Assembly (NCBI GenBank): GCA_038363925.1
Contig: JAQQWL010000001.1
Span: 1,240,001 to 1,304,000 of the forward strand
Length of the DNA: 64,000 bases
Reading direction: 5' to 3'
Source: Apiospora phragmitis
Taxonomy: Eukaryota; Ascomycota; Sordariomycetes; Amphisphaeriales; Apiosporaceae
Made by a program: the position numbers and the translations under genes. Below are positions 13,419-25,372 of the stretch, piece by piece. Positions within the stretch are counted from its first letter, which is position 1. Every line of letters starts with the position of its first letter. The notes under the pieces are model-generated. The model was not told the DNA's origin. It saw nothing but the letters and a program-made list of their open reading frames with translations, and ran no database searches.

Positions 13419-14578
13419 AAAGGGCTTAATGTCGTGCACGCGAACGATGGATCCGATTTCCGCTTCTTTTTTCTTCGCTTTTTCGAAGCTGATTATTGGA
13501 TCAGCCTGGGAAGATGGGAGGTGATACCTATTTGCTTTTACGCGCCAATGCCTATTCATCCAGGTGTTTTCTCTTTTGGTTGACTTGGAGGGCGGGATCT
13601 GTGTATTTGTCGTCCACAAACCGAGCATTGCAGGCCTGGGGTTGGAGGATCAGGGGTGTTTTTTTAGTTGCTTTATGTGTATGCGTACAGCGAACGACTT
13701 GAGAGGCTTCTTCACGGTTGGGACGGGTGCGAAAACAAAAAAGGGGACAACGGAAGCAAAGCAACAACTGCTCATAGGGAGGTCTAGCCATATACGCGTA
13801 TGAATATGAAGAAGAAATGCTTACATGGTAACGATTAATGTTGGATATACAAAAACACAAAAATACACACATACACACACATATATATACTTAGGGGGCT
13901 CCGCACCTGACAGCTACATCCGGGTCTTGATTCTGTTTATTTGAGCATCAATACTTGGATTCTGACCGTCTTATGGGCTGAAGATCTTGCGGGGCACATT
14001 CGAATGAGTGAGAGAGACTCCTAGCATACAGTAACTCGCATTCCATTACGTGATATTCCACAAAGAAACTTGCATTATGGATATCATGAGCTGGCAATCG
14101 AGACTATCCGGTTATTCGCATTAGGTTATTTGATTTTAAAGGTGTATACCATGGGTAAGACAGGCTTCCATATGGTAGTAACTATATGCTATATCACTGT
14201 TCAATACACATAGTACAGAGTATGTCGCTTTGACCTCCCCTCTTTGCGTCGACCATGGCCAACAGGGGATGATGTGGCGAGAGTAACTATCTCGGCTGTG
14301 GACGTAACGCTGTGACGATTGTCCCTGATCAGTCCGTCGATCCAGTGATTCTCCTTCCTCCCAACAGGTTCGGACAATATAGGCCAAGAGTAGGCAGCGT
14401 CCGAATACAGAATTCAGGGCACTACCTCGTCCAGAATAGCTCATCAAGTACGACACCATGCCAGCATGCCTTATGATGTGGCCGGTCTGTCGCTCTGCAG
14501 TATCGAAGTAGGCTGCAGGAAACCCCACCGGGACTCGAAACGAGGTGTGACTTGACTTGGAAACAGTCAGATGTCGAA
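13419..14578. other. Intergenic region between convergent xlnR and NSE1
   Basis: About 1.16 kb holding the two 3' ends. A CA/TA-rich simple repeat lies near 13855-13890. I see no gene. Confidence 0.6.
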
Positions 14579-15583
14579 TCATTCGTCATCCAGGTGCTCC
14601 TGGTCCTCTTCCTCCTCCTCCTCCTCGTCAGGGGCCATAATTTGTTCCATCAAGCCACTACTCCTTCCATCCCTACCTCTATGTCCCTTACTCCTTCGGT
14701 AGGCTTCCGTCTCGGTCACGGCCCTCTCACCGACGAAGTGTTTGCCATCCCAAAGGGTCTGGCACTTCGGGCACTTCTTCTCACGCTTAGTGCGCCAGAA
14801 GGCCTCCTCGCAGATATCGTGCAGCCGCACATTGCAGTCGCGCTCGGTGCAGCGCTGCCCCACCGTGACGATGTCCTTGCAGGCCTCGCAGAACTTGATG
14901 CGCTGCCAGTCGCCGGGCTCCGCGCCCGGGTCGTTGTAGGTCTCGATGAGCCATGAGTGCAGCTCCATCAGGGCGCGGGGGCTCAGAGAGTAGCACCCCT
15001 CCACGCTGCGCTCGAACCAGCCCTCGTCGACCATGCTCTGCATCATGGCCTCGGCTTCGGAAGACTTAAGTCCTCGGAGCTGCTGAGACGGCTGTGGCGG
15101 TTGGCCCTCTTCTCCGTCCTCCTCCACGGCGTCTGCCGCCTGGGCTGCCGCCGGCGCTCGGCAGCACTGGTGGAATTGCATCGAGTCCAGGAACATGGCT
15201 TCCAGGCGGGGCGAGTTGTACTTGTCGAACATGGCGTCCAGCACGCGCTTAACAAATGCTATTTCTTCGGCGGAGTGAAGGGTGGCCAGCTGAGTCATGG
15301 CGTCTGAGGTGGTGTTGACGATGGCCCATATACGCTTCTTGGCCACCTGGTGCATGGTGCTGCGGATGTCGTAGTCGAGACTCGACAGAGCTTCCTGGGC
15401 TGCTGATAGATATGAATCGAAGATCTCTTGGGTGATTTGAACAGTCTCAACGGGCTCCCCTTCCTGTATCGTCAAGATATTGGCAAGTATGGGCTTTGCT
15501 TCTCGTAGCGTCATGGTGCCGCGGGCCATGAAGGCCTGTAAGAAGGCACGATTGCCATCATTGTACTCATCGTCACCCTCCAT
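14579..15583 (-). CDS. NSE1: Smc5/6 complex subunit Nse1 (RING-type E3)
   Basis: Single-exon gene of 334 residues. Nse1 with Nse3 and Nse4 forms a subcomplex of the Smc5/6 DNA-repair machine in the nucleus and carries a RING-like ubiquitin ligase domain. The N-terminal 220 residues contain the winged-helix region (from AFLQAFMARG onward). The C-terminal variant RING is complete: Cys 232, 235, 245, 250, His 255, Cys 258, 271 and 274, a C4HC3 pattern characteristic of Nse1. An acidic Glu/Asp-rich tail ends the protein. Residues 140-170 form a Gln/Pro/Glu-rich insertion. It converges with xlnR and diverges from the gene at 16253. Open frame is intact. Confidence 0.93.
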   Translation of the reverse strand: MEGDDEYNDGNRAFLQAFMARGTMTLREAKPILANILTIQEGEPVETVQITQEIFDSYLSAAQEALSSLDYDIRSTMHQVAKKRIWAIVNTTSDAMTQLATLHSAEEIAFVKRVLDAMFDKYNSPRLEAMFLDSMQFHQCCRAPAAAQAADAVEEDGEEGQPPQPSQQLRGLKSSEAEAMMQSMVDEGWFERSVEGCYSLSPRALMELHSWLIETYNDPGAEPGDWQRIKFCEACKDIVTVGQRCTERDCNVRLHDICEEAFWRTKREKKCPKCQTLWDGKHFVGERAVTETEAYRRSKGHRGRDGRSSGLMEQIMAPDEEEEEEEDQEHLDDE

Positions 15584-16252
15584 CTGGGCTAGCTGATTCT
15601 GATAGACCTCTGTATGAACTGGGGCTTGGTTTCTTCGATTCAGATGAGTACAGCTTGACTAAATATTAGATGGCCCGTGGGGGTAAAACAACAATTTCAT
15701 ATAAAACCAAGCAATTGGGGCTTGAGGATGATTGAGTTGGTTACATCAGTTGCTGGTGAGACGCGTTTTGAGCACAAGCATGCGCGTTAATGAGTTTCTG
15801 GGCACAATTGGAGCATAATTGCTGCATAGCGACAAAAGGCGAACACAGCCACGAAGCGAGGGGTCATTGTGGCTCAGTCGGGAGCTACCGCGCAAGTGCC
15901 CGGGCTACTACATATGGGGAAAGCGAGAAAGGAAAAGGACGGGTCTAGATTGCCGGCTTGGTACGACAAGCTCTCGCCACAGATGACATAGCCACTGCAT
16001 GTGAAGCTCCAGTAGCCAGTCGAAACAAGTTGACAAGGCCTTGGTCATGCGCTGGAGCTGAGTAGGGGACAGTGGACAGTAGGCCTCCCAACAAAGCGCT
16101 TAGAACGCCCCTGCATAAGAGAATCGACTTGACGCTCTTTCATTCAAACAAATTGCTTCCTCCTTCAACTCTTTTCACTGACCTACATACTTGGTACTGC
16201 TGTTTACGTCATTCCCCGTCACCAACCAGCCCCGCCACTTCCCAACAACAAC
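15584..16252. other. Divergent promoter region NSE1 / 16253 gene
   Basis: 669 bp between two divergent start codons; presumably carries both promoters. No obvious paired motif or RNA gene was recognised. Confidence 0.6.
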
Positions 16253-17523
16253 ATGTTGGAATACTTCACCTACAAGAAAGTGAAGAAGCATCGGGCTGAG
16301 AAGGCCGAGAAGGAGCGTGTTGAGTCGGCAAATGAGGAGACACACCAGGGCGCTGCCTCGCCATCCCCCAAGGTCATCTCAGAACCCGTCGGTACTCCGT
16401 TGCTGCGCGAAGAGGATGAGCGGTTTTTGGAGCGCCTCACGTCGCCGGACCCGGATGACGATGAAGCGGTGCGACCGCCCTTGCCACCACGGATCAAAAC
16501 ACCCACCATCGAATGGGACAGTGAAACCGAGAGCTTTGTGAGCAAAGAGGGCGGCGCTAAGGGAAAGGGCAAGGCCAAAGCCACAGACCCGAAACCCGAC
16601 AGCACACCTGGGAAGCCGAAGCGCTTCGCCACCATCACGACTCTCGGGCGCAATCTGTCTCAGCGCGTGAGGCCTACGGCCAACAGTGGCCTCAAGCTGC
16701 AGAATGTGCCACTTGTGACGGAGCGCGAGGTGGTCCGTGAGGAGACGGACATCACCCGCATCCTCGACGACCTCGATCTCTCGGCCAAGAACAACAAGGT
16801 CTTCAGCTTGTCCGCCGACTCGGGCGAGATGGTGCGCAAGTTCAATCTGGTGCTCAAGGACCTGGTCAATGGCGTCCCTACGGCCTACGGTGACTTGACT
16901 GCGCTGCTCGACGACCGCGACGGCACCCTGGCTAGGAACTACGAGAAGCTTCCCAGCTCGCTCAAGAAGCTAGTGACGACCCTACCTAACAAGTTGACGT
17001 CGACATTAGCTCCGGAGCTTTTAGCCGTGGCTGCCGAAGCACAGGGGCTCGGCGCCGAAGAGGCCAAGAAGGGTGGCATCAAGGATGCTGCTAAGAATTT
17101 CTTGACACCCAAGAGCCTGCAGGACCTGGTTACGAAGCCGGGCGCAGTCGTCGGCCTTTTGAAGGGTATTGTGAACGCCCTGAAGGTCAGGTGGCCAGCA
17201 TTCATTGGCACCAATGTGATATGGAGTCTTGCATTGTTCTGTACGTATAACCTATCCGCCCCTCGGGTATCTCACTCCATTACTAACACCAGACCCTAGT
17301 GCTCCTATCTGCTCTATGGTATTGCCACAAGCGCGGCCGCGAGGTTCGTCTCGAGGCAGAAGCCGCTGCGAGGGATCCAATTGACGGCTCTGCCCGTATT
17401 GAGGAGCTCCCTGACGACCCTCAGCTGCCTGCGCCGAGCCCTCGTCGGAGTAGGGAGGAACGTGGCAAGGTCGAGAGGACGCCTACTGCCGCATCTTCGT
17501 CGAATAACAAGAAGAACAAATGA
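16253..17523 (+). CDS. Conserved fungal protein with C-terminal membrane anchor
   Basis: Exons 16253-17240 and 17300-17523 give 403 residues. The 59-bp intron has a GTACGT donor, a TACTAAC branch site and a CCCTAG acceptor, and joins in phase 1. The first 130 residues are charged and disordered, with a short region resembling a phosphorylation-rich linker. Residues about 150-290 look helical and folded (conserved DDLDLSAKN and YGDLTALLDD segments). One strong membrane segment (about residues 317-335, WSLALFLLLSALWY across the splice) is followed by a basic CHKRGRE stop-transfer patch and a 70-residue disordered tail ending in Lys/Asn. I do not recognise a named domain; orthologues of this layout exist widely in Pezizomycotina by my recollection. 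Function unknown. Confidence 0.85.
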
Positions 17524-18139
17524 ACGATATAATGACTTGGATGGAACGAACGATACCCATTGATGATGGATTACGGTTTGCTATTTTGATAGAGATGTTT
17601 TGCCGAGTTCATGCCAGGTTATGAACGGGTGGGTGCCTTTCCCCATATACTCCGTGGTTTCAGACACGTTTTGCAAATTCAGCCAGAGGGTGTCAAGAAT
17701 AATGGAATGAATACTAAAGCTTTGATATCCCAAATGTTCCGTCGTGGCTTTTTGAGCCCTTGTAGAGTGAGTGAACTTAAGGCCTTGTAGTATACATAGG
17801 AACATCCGTCGATCCGAATAGATCAGTCAGACGTACTCCATCCAGGCGGGCTAAGTAGTCCATCGTCGTTTGCTTTACGTCTTGCAAGGCTTTAGTGACG
17901 AAAGTATACATAAACGGGGGCGAAGTAAAGTATCATCCATCACTCGATCAGAGCTCTGGGGTCGTCGATACACATGGATACAGATGCAATGGGGCGCCAG
18001 AAACTATCAGTCCAAGGTACGGTTCTGTGTTATCATTGCACTACCAGCCATACTGCTCTATATGCTTCCTTTCTTGCACTCAGTCAAACTGTATCAACAT
18101 CACTCCTAGCTAGCCAAATTTTGTTTTCTTTTGTTCTTC
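17524..18139. other. Intergenic region between convergent genes
   Basis: About 600 bp with the 3' untranslated regions of the 16253 gene and BRE2. Nothing else recognised. Confidence 0.6.
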
Positions 18140-19988
18140 TTAGTCATCTTGGACCAACTCCTTAATCTCCTCCTGTCCAGGCGCAACGCCCACCGTGACA
18201 TCGGCCTTCTCGTCTCGGCCTCCGGTGCGATCTATCACGCGGCCACCATCCTGCATCCAGAAGTTGACTTCGTCCACTATGTCGGCCACGATGTCCTCGA
18301 CAATCTGTTCGTCGTACCGCCGGGCCAAAGGCTGCATCGGCCCCTCGGCGGCTGGATTCTCTTTCTTAGTAGCCGCGGGCGCCACGGTTACCGAGTCGTT
18401 CTCAGTTTCGGTCATGGCAACATCCTCGCCACCGGTGGCCTCGGCCGGCTCTTCCTTGGTGCTTGAGGGTTCCTCGTTTGACTCGGGCGGCGGGAACCAG
18501 AAGTCCGGTCCGAAGTTGACTTCCGCTGCGCCTCCCCGAAACACACTAATGGCAGGGTAGTATCCCAACATCCCGTCGTCCATGTTTTCCCTAGCTCCGA
18601 CCTGTGCCTGCGGTTTGGAGGCGGGCGGCAGAAAAGCCAGCAAATCCTCGAAAGCGGTGCCCATGAACACCCCGTTCTTGTAGACCTTGATGAACGATTT
18701 CGGCAATGTGCGCAACGAAGCAACTGGGTGGTTTGGATTCGGTGCCTCGGCGGAGGCGCTCCCGGCAGAACCGGAGGCGCCCACAGGCGAAGGGTTCATC
18801 AGATCTTCCAGCTCTTTTGTCGTGTGATAGTCGATCTTCTCGAAGTAGATGTGCGCGCGGAACCGGATCGGGATGCGGTCTCGCACGATATTCGGGCCCT
18901 CAGCGCTCGAGCTCTCCTCTGCGATCAGGTCGACGGCCGGATTGTACTGTCCCAGCACCACCTTCCGGTGCAGGCTTTCGGAAGGCAGTTGGATCTCCAG
19001 CCCGATCACGTCTCCTTCCTTGATGTCCTCGCCAGCCGGGAAAAAGTCCTTGGGCCGTGACATGTGCACCTTCTGACCCTCGACATCACGGATGCCGTAG
19101 CTGTAGGCGTCGAAGCCGACGGGCGCATCGAGAGAAGCCTCCCGTCTGGCAAAACCCAGGCGCACGTGGCCATGCGACTCGAGCTTTGCGCCCTCGTCGG
19201 TCGTCGATATTGTGCCGCGCGTGATCTTGCACTCCCAGTACCAACGGCCTTCCCGCACGGCAATGTTGGCTCGCGCCATTCGGAACCCCTTGTCTGTCGT
19301 GATGTGCCGGCCGGACTGGTCCAGGTACATGTGTGTCGCCGCATCTTCGAAGCTTATGTGCGCGCCGTACGGTTCGGGTTCGGTCTGTCGGTAGTAGAAG
19401 GATGAGGGGAATTGCGGATCGGCTATACAGTGAAGATAGTGGAAGTTTTTCTTATTGTAAACACTGCACCAGGTGTCAGTTCAGTCTGGACCCAGAATGC
19501 TTCGTTGCTCCCTCCCGTCAGACTCACTGTTCTGAGGTCTCGTAGAAGTCGATGGGGGTGCCATCGGGCGCCGGGACAGCATGGTGGTGAGTGAAGACAG
19601 GCCCGCGAGCAGCTTCAAAATCGGACGGTTTCGGGGGCGCAAGCTTGTATCTCAAGGGCGAAGATTCACTGCCCAGTTGCGGTTGTGGCGTCTCGTCCTT
19701 CTTGTGCTTGGGATCGGGCGTGGCCCTGGAGCTGTCGCCGCCAGCAACCCCCTTGGATTCGCGCTTTTTCAACGACTCCTTCTTCGTTCGCTTGCCTGGT
19801 CCCATGTTTGGTACGTCGTCTTGCGACTGGGTCTTGGTGAGCTTCACGTCGGGATTCGGATTTAGTGGTGACGAGACCGATGGCGCGTGGTCGTCCTCGA
19901 GGGCGCGTTTTTGAGGCAGGGACGTGACGGCTGGGCTGGATGCCCTGGAAGGGGATTCCTTTTTCTGGGAATCCGCCTCGGCCGCCAT
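18140..19988 (-). CDS. BRE2: Set1C/COMPASS subunit Bre2 (Ash2-like, SPRY)
   Basis: Subunit of the Set1/COMPASS histone H3 Lys4 methyltransferase. Exons are 19988-19528 and 19463-18140 (64-bp intron, GTGAGT donor, CTGAC branch), giving 594 residues. The start at MAAEAD is preferred over an in-frame upstream codon because it is an ATG and fits the family. Residues 1-125 are disordered and Lys/Ser-rich. The SPRY domain follows from about residue 170 (WYWECKITRG, HVRLGFARREA, GFDAYSYGIRD), with an insertion rich in Ala/Ser/Glu, and the C-terminal SPRY strand around DGMLGYYPAIS and NFGPDFWFPPP. The last 90 residues are acidic with a conserved helical end (VADIVDEVNFWMQ) that resembles the Sdc1/DPY30-binding helix of Ash2L/Bre2; that role is inferred. 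Intact. Confidence 0.93.
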
Positions 19989-20209
19989 GGTCACGAAGCG
20001 GCTGTTGGTACAAAGCTGTAACAAAGACAATGGGCATTCAGGACAATGTAAACAGGCTCCAATTAGGAAAGTAACAATAGGTGACCTAGATTAGTCTACC
20101 GCAACTACTGTGGCGCGATCAACCAGGTGGCTTTACTCTACCTACGCCATACCGCTGAAGACAAAAGCCTGTACTACGTAGCCAGATACAGGGCAGCCGC
20201 CGCAAAAGC

Positions 20210-20308
20210 CGAGCAAAAAGTATCTAAATCTAATCAAAAATACAAAGATCGAGCAGCGACTCGGGTGTGACTCGAGCCCATAATCCTAGCATAACCGTAG
20301 CATAGAAG
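20210..20308 (-). pseudogene. Decayed partial copy of the tRNA-Arg 3' half
   Basis: From about 20254 the plus strand matches the 3' half of the neighbouring tRNA (read on the minus strand) plus its flank: both begin CAGCGA, run through a T-arm-like GACTCGARCCCA, and continue into ATRACCG. Differences include CA-to-TA changes. An oligo-A stretch, the terminator on the minus strand, also recurs before it. The acceptor and D-arm halves are missing, so it is not a functional tRNA. Confidence 0.6.
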
Positions 20309-20337
20309 TTTGACAAAAAGTGCCAAAAATAGACAGC

Positions 20338-20423
20338 GATCCAGATGGGACTCGAACCCACAACCTCAGCATGACCGCTTTATGCAGTAGGAGTGCTACA
20401 CGCTACCATTGCGCCACTGGATC
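20338..20423 (-). tRNA. tRNA-Arg (anticodon CCU) with intron
   Basis: 86 bp. The acceptor stem GATCCAG/CTGGATC pairs perfectly. The A box reads TGGCGCAATGG and the B box GGTTCGAGTCC. The anticodon stem TAGCA/TGCTG closes a loop CTCCTAA once a 15-nt intron (20387-20373), placed one base 3' of the anticodon as usual, is removed. The anticodon CCT is at 20391-20389. A T5 run just downstream on the minus strand (20323-20330) is a Pol III terminator. Isotype assigned from the loop and from general resemblance to yeast tRNA-Arg(CCU). Confidence 0.9.
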
Positions 20424-21144
20424 GTCGAGCTGATTGATGATGAGGTGATTATTATCACGACATATAGCACCATCCACCAAAATACGCCACTCGAGGTTTG
20501 AGTATACTTTTCGATCCGTGTGAGCATTAGATACGACAAACTGGTACTGTTTAGAGTCATAGACAGAATATTTCAGTGGCTTTGAAGAAGCCAAGTATTT
20601 TCCTTTTCTTCGTTGGCCGTGATTGCGGTGTTTGTGCGCGTATGTTTCCTAAGGTTTTTTTTTTGTCCCCTTCGAGGGTAAAAATCGCGGCGAACGAGTA
20701 ATTGGAGTGGCTGCACAAGAGATTGGGTGTCGGCACATATATCGGAGGGATTTGAGAAAGATACTGGCTTCAATGTGCGAAGCTCAGGCAGCAGCCAGTC
20801 AGTCACTGCAAGGAATGCATCAGCAGTAATATCCAATGTAACAGGGCAAGAACGGTGGGTTCAGGTAAGGAAAGTTAAGATTCAATCTGCCCATTGAAGA
20901 AGAACAAATGCAGCCACCGAATATTGGCGTGCTCAGTTTGCACCCGGGTGCCCAAAACTCTCAGATATGCAGCAGCCCGATCTTGGGTTGCAATAGCTAC
21001 GGTAGGACAATTCATGTATACGGAGCTGACTGAACCTATCATAAGTACACATCCATCATTGCCTCTAGTCTTTGCTGTTGCTTGGTCGCAATGCAGCAGG
21101 CCGACGATCCACCAGAGGAGAAGGAGCCATCTCCACCACTACTA
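20424..21144. other. Intergenic region, nothing recognised
   Basis: About 720 bp between the tRNA and the phosphopantetheinyl transferase. Contains an oligo-T tract near 20656-20664 and no supportable gene. Confidence 0.55.
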
Positions 21145-21785
21145 CTATGTCCCTTGCACTGACAAACAGACCGCCGCGGCATAATCCCCGTCATGGCTGA
21201 TACTCAACATAGCCGTCGTATCTGGCTGACCCGGAGGGTACCCCTTGATGACAGCCACGGGCGGGCCGCTCGATAACGCGGCGTCGTTCGCCGTCGCATC
21301 ATCTCCCGTCTCCTCCTCCTGGTCCTCCTCCTCAGGGACTCCCTTCAAAGGTGTCGCTGCCGGCCTAGTCCGGACGATGCGGATATCCTCAAAGGTCAAC
21401 CTGCGAGAAGAATGCGCCTTGATTGCAGCCTCCTTGGCTGCAAATCTACAGCGAGTTAGCTGTCTAGGCCATAATAATAAGGAGAGGGGGTAAGGGGGGA
21501 GCGGCGTGGAGGCGACTGTACTCACCGGCCAGCCATAAATACGGCGGCTTTCCAGACATTGGGAATCCGGTTATCGCTCGCTCCGGTAGCCCAAGGCGCG
21601 TCTGACTGATCTGTTTGCGAGGAGGGGCGCGGTCCGATGCATTGGAGCAGGGCTCGGGGTCGAGCTTCCGAACGCTCTTCGGCCGTCAAGACGCGCGCAA
21701 TGAACCTCTGGGCATGGCACGAGGTCAGGATCCTGTAGATCCTGGGGATATGGCAGATATCGTTTCCGAGACCCAATATCGACAT
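21145..21785 (-). CDS. 4'-phosphopantetheinyl transferase, AcpS type
   Basis: Transfers the phosphopantetheine arm of coenzyme A onto acyl carrier protein. Exons 21785-21526 and 21445-21145 (80-bp intron) give 186 residues, right for an AcpS/Ppt2-type enzyme. The N-terminal LGLGNDICHIPRI motif carries the metal-binding aspartate; the second signature is RFAAKEAAIKA, created by the splice, with the catalytic Lys-Glu pair. A low-complexity Glu/Asp insertion (EEEDQEEETGDD) sits between the fold halves, a common feature in fungi. By analogy with yeast Ppt2 it probably serves mitochondrial ACP; the first residues do not form a clear targeting peptide, so location is inferred. Confidence 0.88.
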
Positions 21786-22358
21786 TCTACATTGAACCTT
21801 GTCTTGAGAAATGCAGCCCTGGTCTATTAGGTTCCGAAATTGTATTGCGGCTTGCGTTGTTGGCTTATTAGAAAGGTGTATATATGTATTTTCCCCTACT
21901 TAACGGGTCGAAGTGAAGCTTTGACGACATAACAGGGATCAAAATTAATCGCCGAACACTCATTTCACAGCATACATGTCAGGCTTGCAACCCACCTATG
22001 TATTCAACTCATCGCAATTCAAACATGTCCGAATTACCAAATTGTATAAACAACGATCTCATGAAACTGCAGTAGTCACACCATTTTAGCTACACTTCTC
22101 AGTACGGAGCCACAACATGCAAAAGCCTGACAACATCAGTCACCAGACTAGTGGATCCTGAGATCCAGAAGAATATCTCATGCCATTACATCTAAACGCA
22201 CTTTTTTCTTTGAATCAACCGAAAGCTTAGTGTCTTGTTTTTTGTTTCTCCTCAGGCGCTATCCCGGTGTCAATGCCAGAGAGGACCCATGCCATGATCC
22301 GCCCGAGGCTACAACGTCCGGCTCCGGTATGTGGAGCCAAACCCGGAATACGAAGCGC
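21786..22358. other. Intergenic region, nothing recognised
   Basis: 573 bp that include the phosphopantetheinyl transferase promoter and the 3' end of the next minus-strand gene. Confidence 0.55.
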
Positions 22359-23444
22359 TTAGTTGTCTGCGAGGAGAGGAGCTCTCTCGCGGTCAGCTGG
22401 TGCCGTCGCAGATTGCGCCTGTTGTCTCCATCGGTAGTCTCTTCCGGCGGAAGCCGGAACCGCGATGACGATGGTGGCCACGAACAAGACAGCCATGATG
22501 GTGAATGCGAAGATCCACTGGAAGGCGATGACCTGTCGGAAGAACTGCGAGACGCCAATGGCAGCCGCCAGAACGCTCAGGTTGAAGCCCATGGTATAGT
22601 CCTGAAAACCAATTGTCAGACCACGTGCACGAAAAGGGGAGAGTGTGTTTCTGCTATTCCGCAACGTACCTTGTAGATGACGACGAAGAACAAGCCATAA
22701 GCTAGAATGGACCAGATGAAAACATTCCCGAAGATGCGAGCGACGAGAGATGTCGCGTGTGGCACCATGATAGCCCCGTTCCAGTAGATGGCGACAAAGT
22801 TCCACGCGAGCGGACCCGAGACTACGGGCTCATGGATGAAGCGTGAGTAGCCCACATGTCGGAAGTACAAGGAGGTCAGGTTGATGAAGTTGATGACCAG
22901 CATGACCTCGGCCCATCCAAAGTAGCCTCGGACAAACAGCATGACAAAGGCGAAGTGAAAGAGGTTGTTGAGGATGAAGTGGCTGCCGACAGCGCAGGCG
23001 GAGTTTCTCTTCTCGACATTGCCGGAGAATAGGTGGGCGATGTAACCGCCTTGCAGGACGAACAGGACGAGCCTAGATGTGGTGTGTGAGTATCATGAGG
23101 GTATTCAGGATCGTCTTGCTTATGAATAAGTGAGTACTCACCAGTAAATGCTAGCAATGATCTTATTCATCCGGAAAGCCGTGTCATGGTCTCTGTTCTG
23201 GTGCCAGATTTTGCCCCGATGTGCCCAGCCATCATGGGGTTTGTTGAAAGTGTAGTAGAAGGTGACGACAACGGCCAGAAGCCATGATAGAGTCGTCAGG
23301 GCCTTGTAGAGAAGAATGGAGTTCTTGCTGTGATTGTCGCGCTTGGCGAACGGGTTGACTGGAGGACCGAGTTGTCAGCTATGTTCTGCATATAAGTCAA
23401 TAAATAGATGTGAGGATGTACATACTATGGTGAACGCGCTCCAT
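22359..23444 (-). CDS. Multi-pass membrane protein, DUF1774-like
   Basis: Four exons: 23444-23426, 23358-23142, 23072-22670 and 22601-22359, with introns of 67, 69 and 68 bp; all phases agree and the product is 293 residues. The first exon is only 19 nt. At least six or seven hydrophobic helices are visible, beginning with LTTLSWLLAVVVTFYYTF and ending with WIFAFTIMAVLFVATIVIAV, followed by a basic, Gln-rich cytosolic tail. The order and the NPFAKRDN start resemble the fungal DUF1774 family, as far as I can recall; this needs a profile search. Function unknown. Frame is intact. Confidence 0.8.
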
Positions 23445-25372
23445 GGTGGAAGGCGTTTCGGTTGCTTGGGGTGTCGGGATCAAGGGTAAAAGTGTCCTGC
23501 AAAAAAGTAAAATGACAAGTGGAAAGCAGAGATCTTCGGAAAGTAAAGCACTACGAGGAAAGAGAGAAAGGGCTTAGAGCAGTATTGTTACCTATGTATT
23601 AGCGGGCGAGATCATCTGAGACAGATGCAAATGGTAGGTCGGGTACCTGTTCACTATGATGCTAGGGTGGTGGGGTAGCAGCAATGCAGACACGCTCCTC
23701 CTCTGCAGGCATGGGGCGTCTCTGCGGGGAAGTCAACGGGAATGACGACGTTTGTAGGATACCTAGGTGAACATGTTACAGCCACATGGTCTCTCAGAGG
23801 GCGGTAAATCACATCGAGGGCGACTTGCAGTCGTCAGCAAGCCTTGTTCCCCACCAAACACATACTGTAAGTTGTAACATGATATATTCTAGGAACCGTA
23901 TGTCGCTAGCATTAGACTCTGGGAGAGATCAGAACGTCTGATCTCTTTTTGAGACTCATGTATCAGACGAAGCCATCCGAGCTCAGCTCTGCAGGACAGT
24001 ATTGCTAGCCTGCTAGGCCCCTAGCTATTCTGAACAGCTCCCGCATTGTGGGTGGGCCTAGTATCCATCGATCCATATCGAATCGAACCATCTGCTGGAA
24101 ACATTGCATACATACATGTACATACAGTATGGACACCCGTTCTTGCGGGCCCGTCCAAGAAGGCCCATCATCATCGTCATCGGCAGCCTCTGTAGCTCGT
24201 ACAGTAGATCACTCGAATGCTTCAGGTTGAAACAAGAAAAATATATCACTCAAGAGTCAAGGTGACTCCAGCTGTGACGGATGTTGCATTCCTGCCCTTG
24301 CCGGCTCTGCCCGCCGCCGAGGGAACACGCAGGACAGGGTTACTGTCGAAGCGATCGAGATTATCGTATTGGGTAACCAACCTACTTATTCTTAGTATCA
24401 CGAGGGTGGAATTCGACATATCAGAAACATGGTAGCGCCTCTTGCGCGTCGCTAGCATCGAAAGAAAGGGCCTTGGCTAAGGATCGACAACTGCATGCGG
24501 CTGGTTTTCTTAGTAGTGGCAACATTATGGGCATCCCTTATGATGCGTCTTCCTGCAAAACACAGACTGTGGTCAATTGAATAAGACTGGACAGGCACCT
24601 TACGCAGAAAATAAGCAATTGGCCTCTGCACTCGTTCAATGGGCATATGTTGTAGTTTTTGTCGCTGTATGCAGTATGCAAGTAATTGATTTCCTCGGTG
24701 AAGAGATCGGCTCCCTATAAGGAGGACTTCCTCCGGTCATTTCTCCGCTTTATGCCACCCAGAACCACCAAGCCGTATCGACCAGTAATCCCTGTGCCAG
24801 CGGCTCCATGCGGCTAGATGCCTGCCATTCACTCAGGGTAGGTCCTATGTATATTCTTGGCCATAAGCACCTCGAGCAACTCCGGTTGGCCCGCCCGTGG
24901 CACACGAAAAAGTGACCTGGACAGTGATAGCAGCATCTCGGCGACCATGGCTGTGGCTTATGTAGCAAGCCCAGAAGGCGGCTCATGAATCAGAAAGCAT
25001 CACCCTAGTGGTGCCTCTTCTTCCGTATGCTCCAAAAACGCTTGCATTGGTTCGTCGTCGCCTAGATGTTGCGCAACTTGTTTTTGCAGGTAGCCAGTAT
25101 CGTTGGCTTCAGCTGTCCGCAAAAGACTGGAAGGTAGTCGCGAATACACTCGGAAGGAAGTCCGATATTCTACAAATGCAGTATATCCCCACTAAGCACT
25201 AACCGCTTACTAATTTCAACCCGAAGTACCAAACCATTTTAACTGCTTGAATTGCTCAAACTTATTACGATTCTTCCCCGAATCCGCCGCTTCTTTATCA
25301 AAGGATTGGTTGAGCGCCTTCGTGTCTTCTGACCAGGAGGCAGTGCTGGCTATCCACAAAAAACGAATCAAA
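23445..25372. other. Intergenic region of 1.9 kb, nothing recognised
   Basis: Lies between divergent genes (DUF1774-like on minus, Zn2Cys6 regulator on plus). Only short, unconvincing frames on either strand. Confidence 0.55.
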
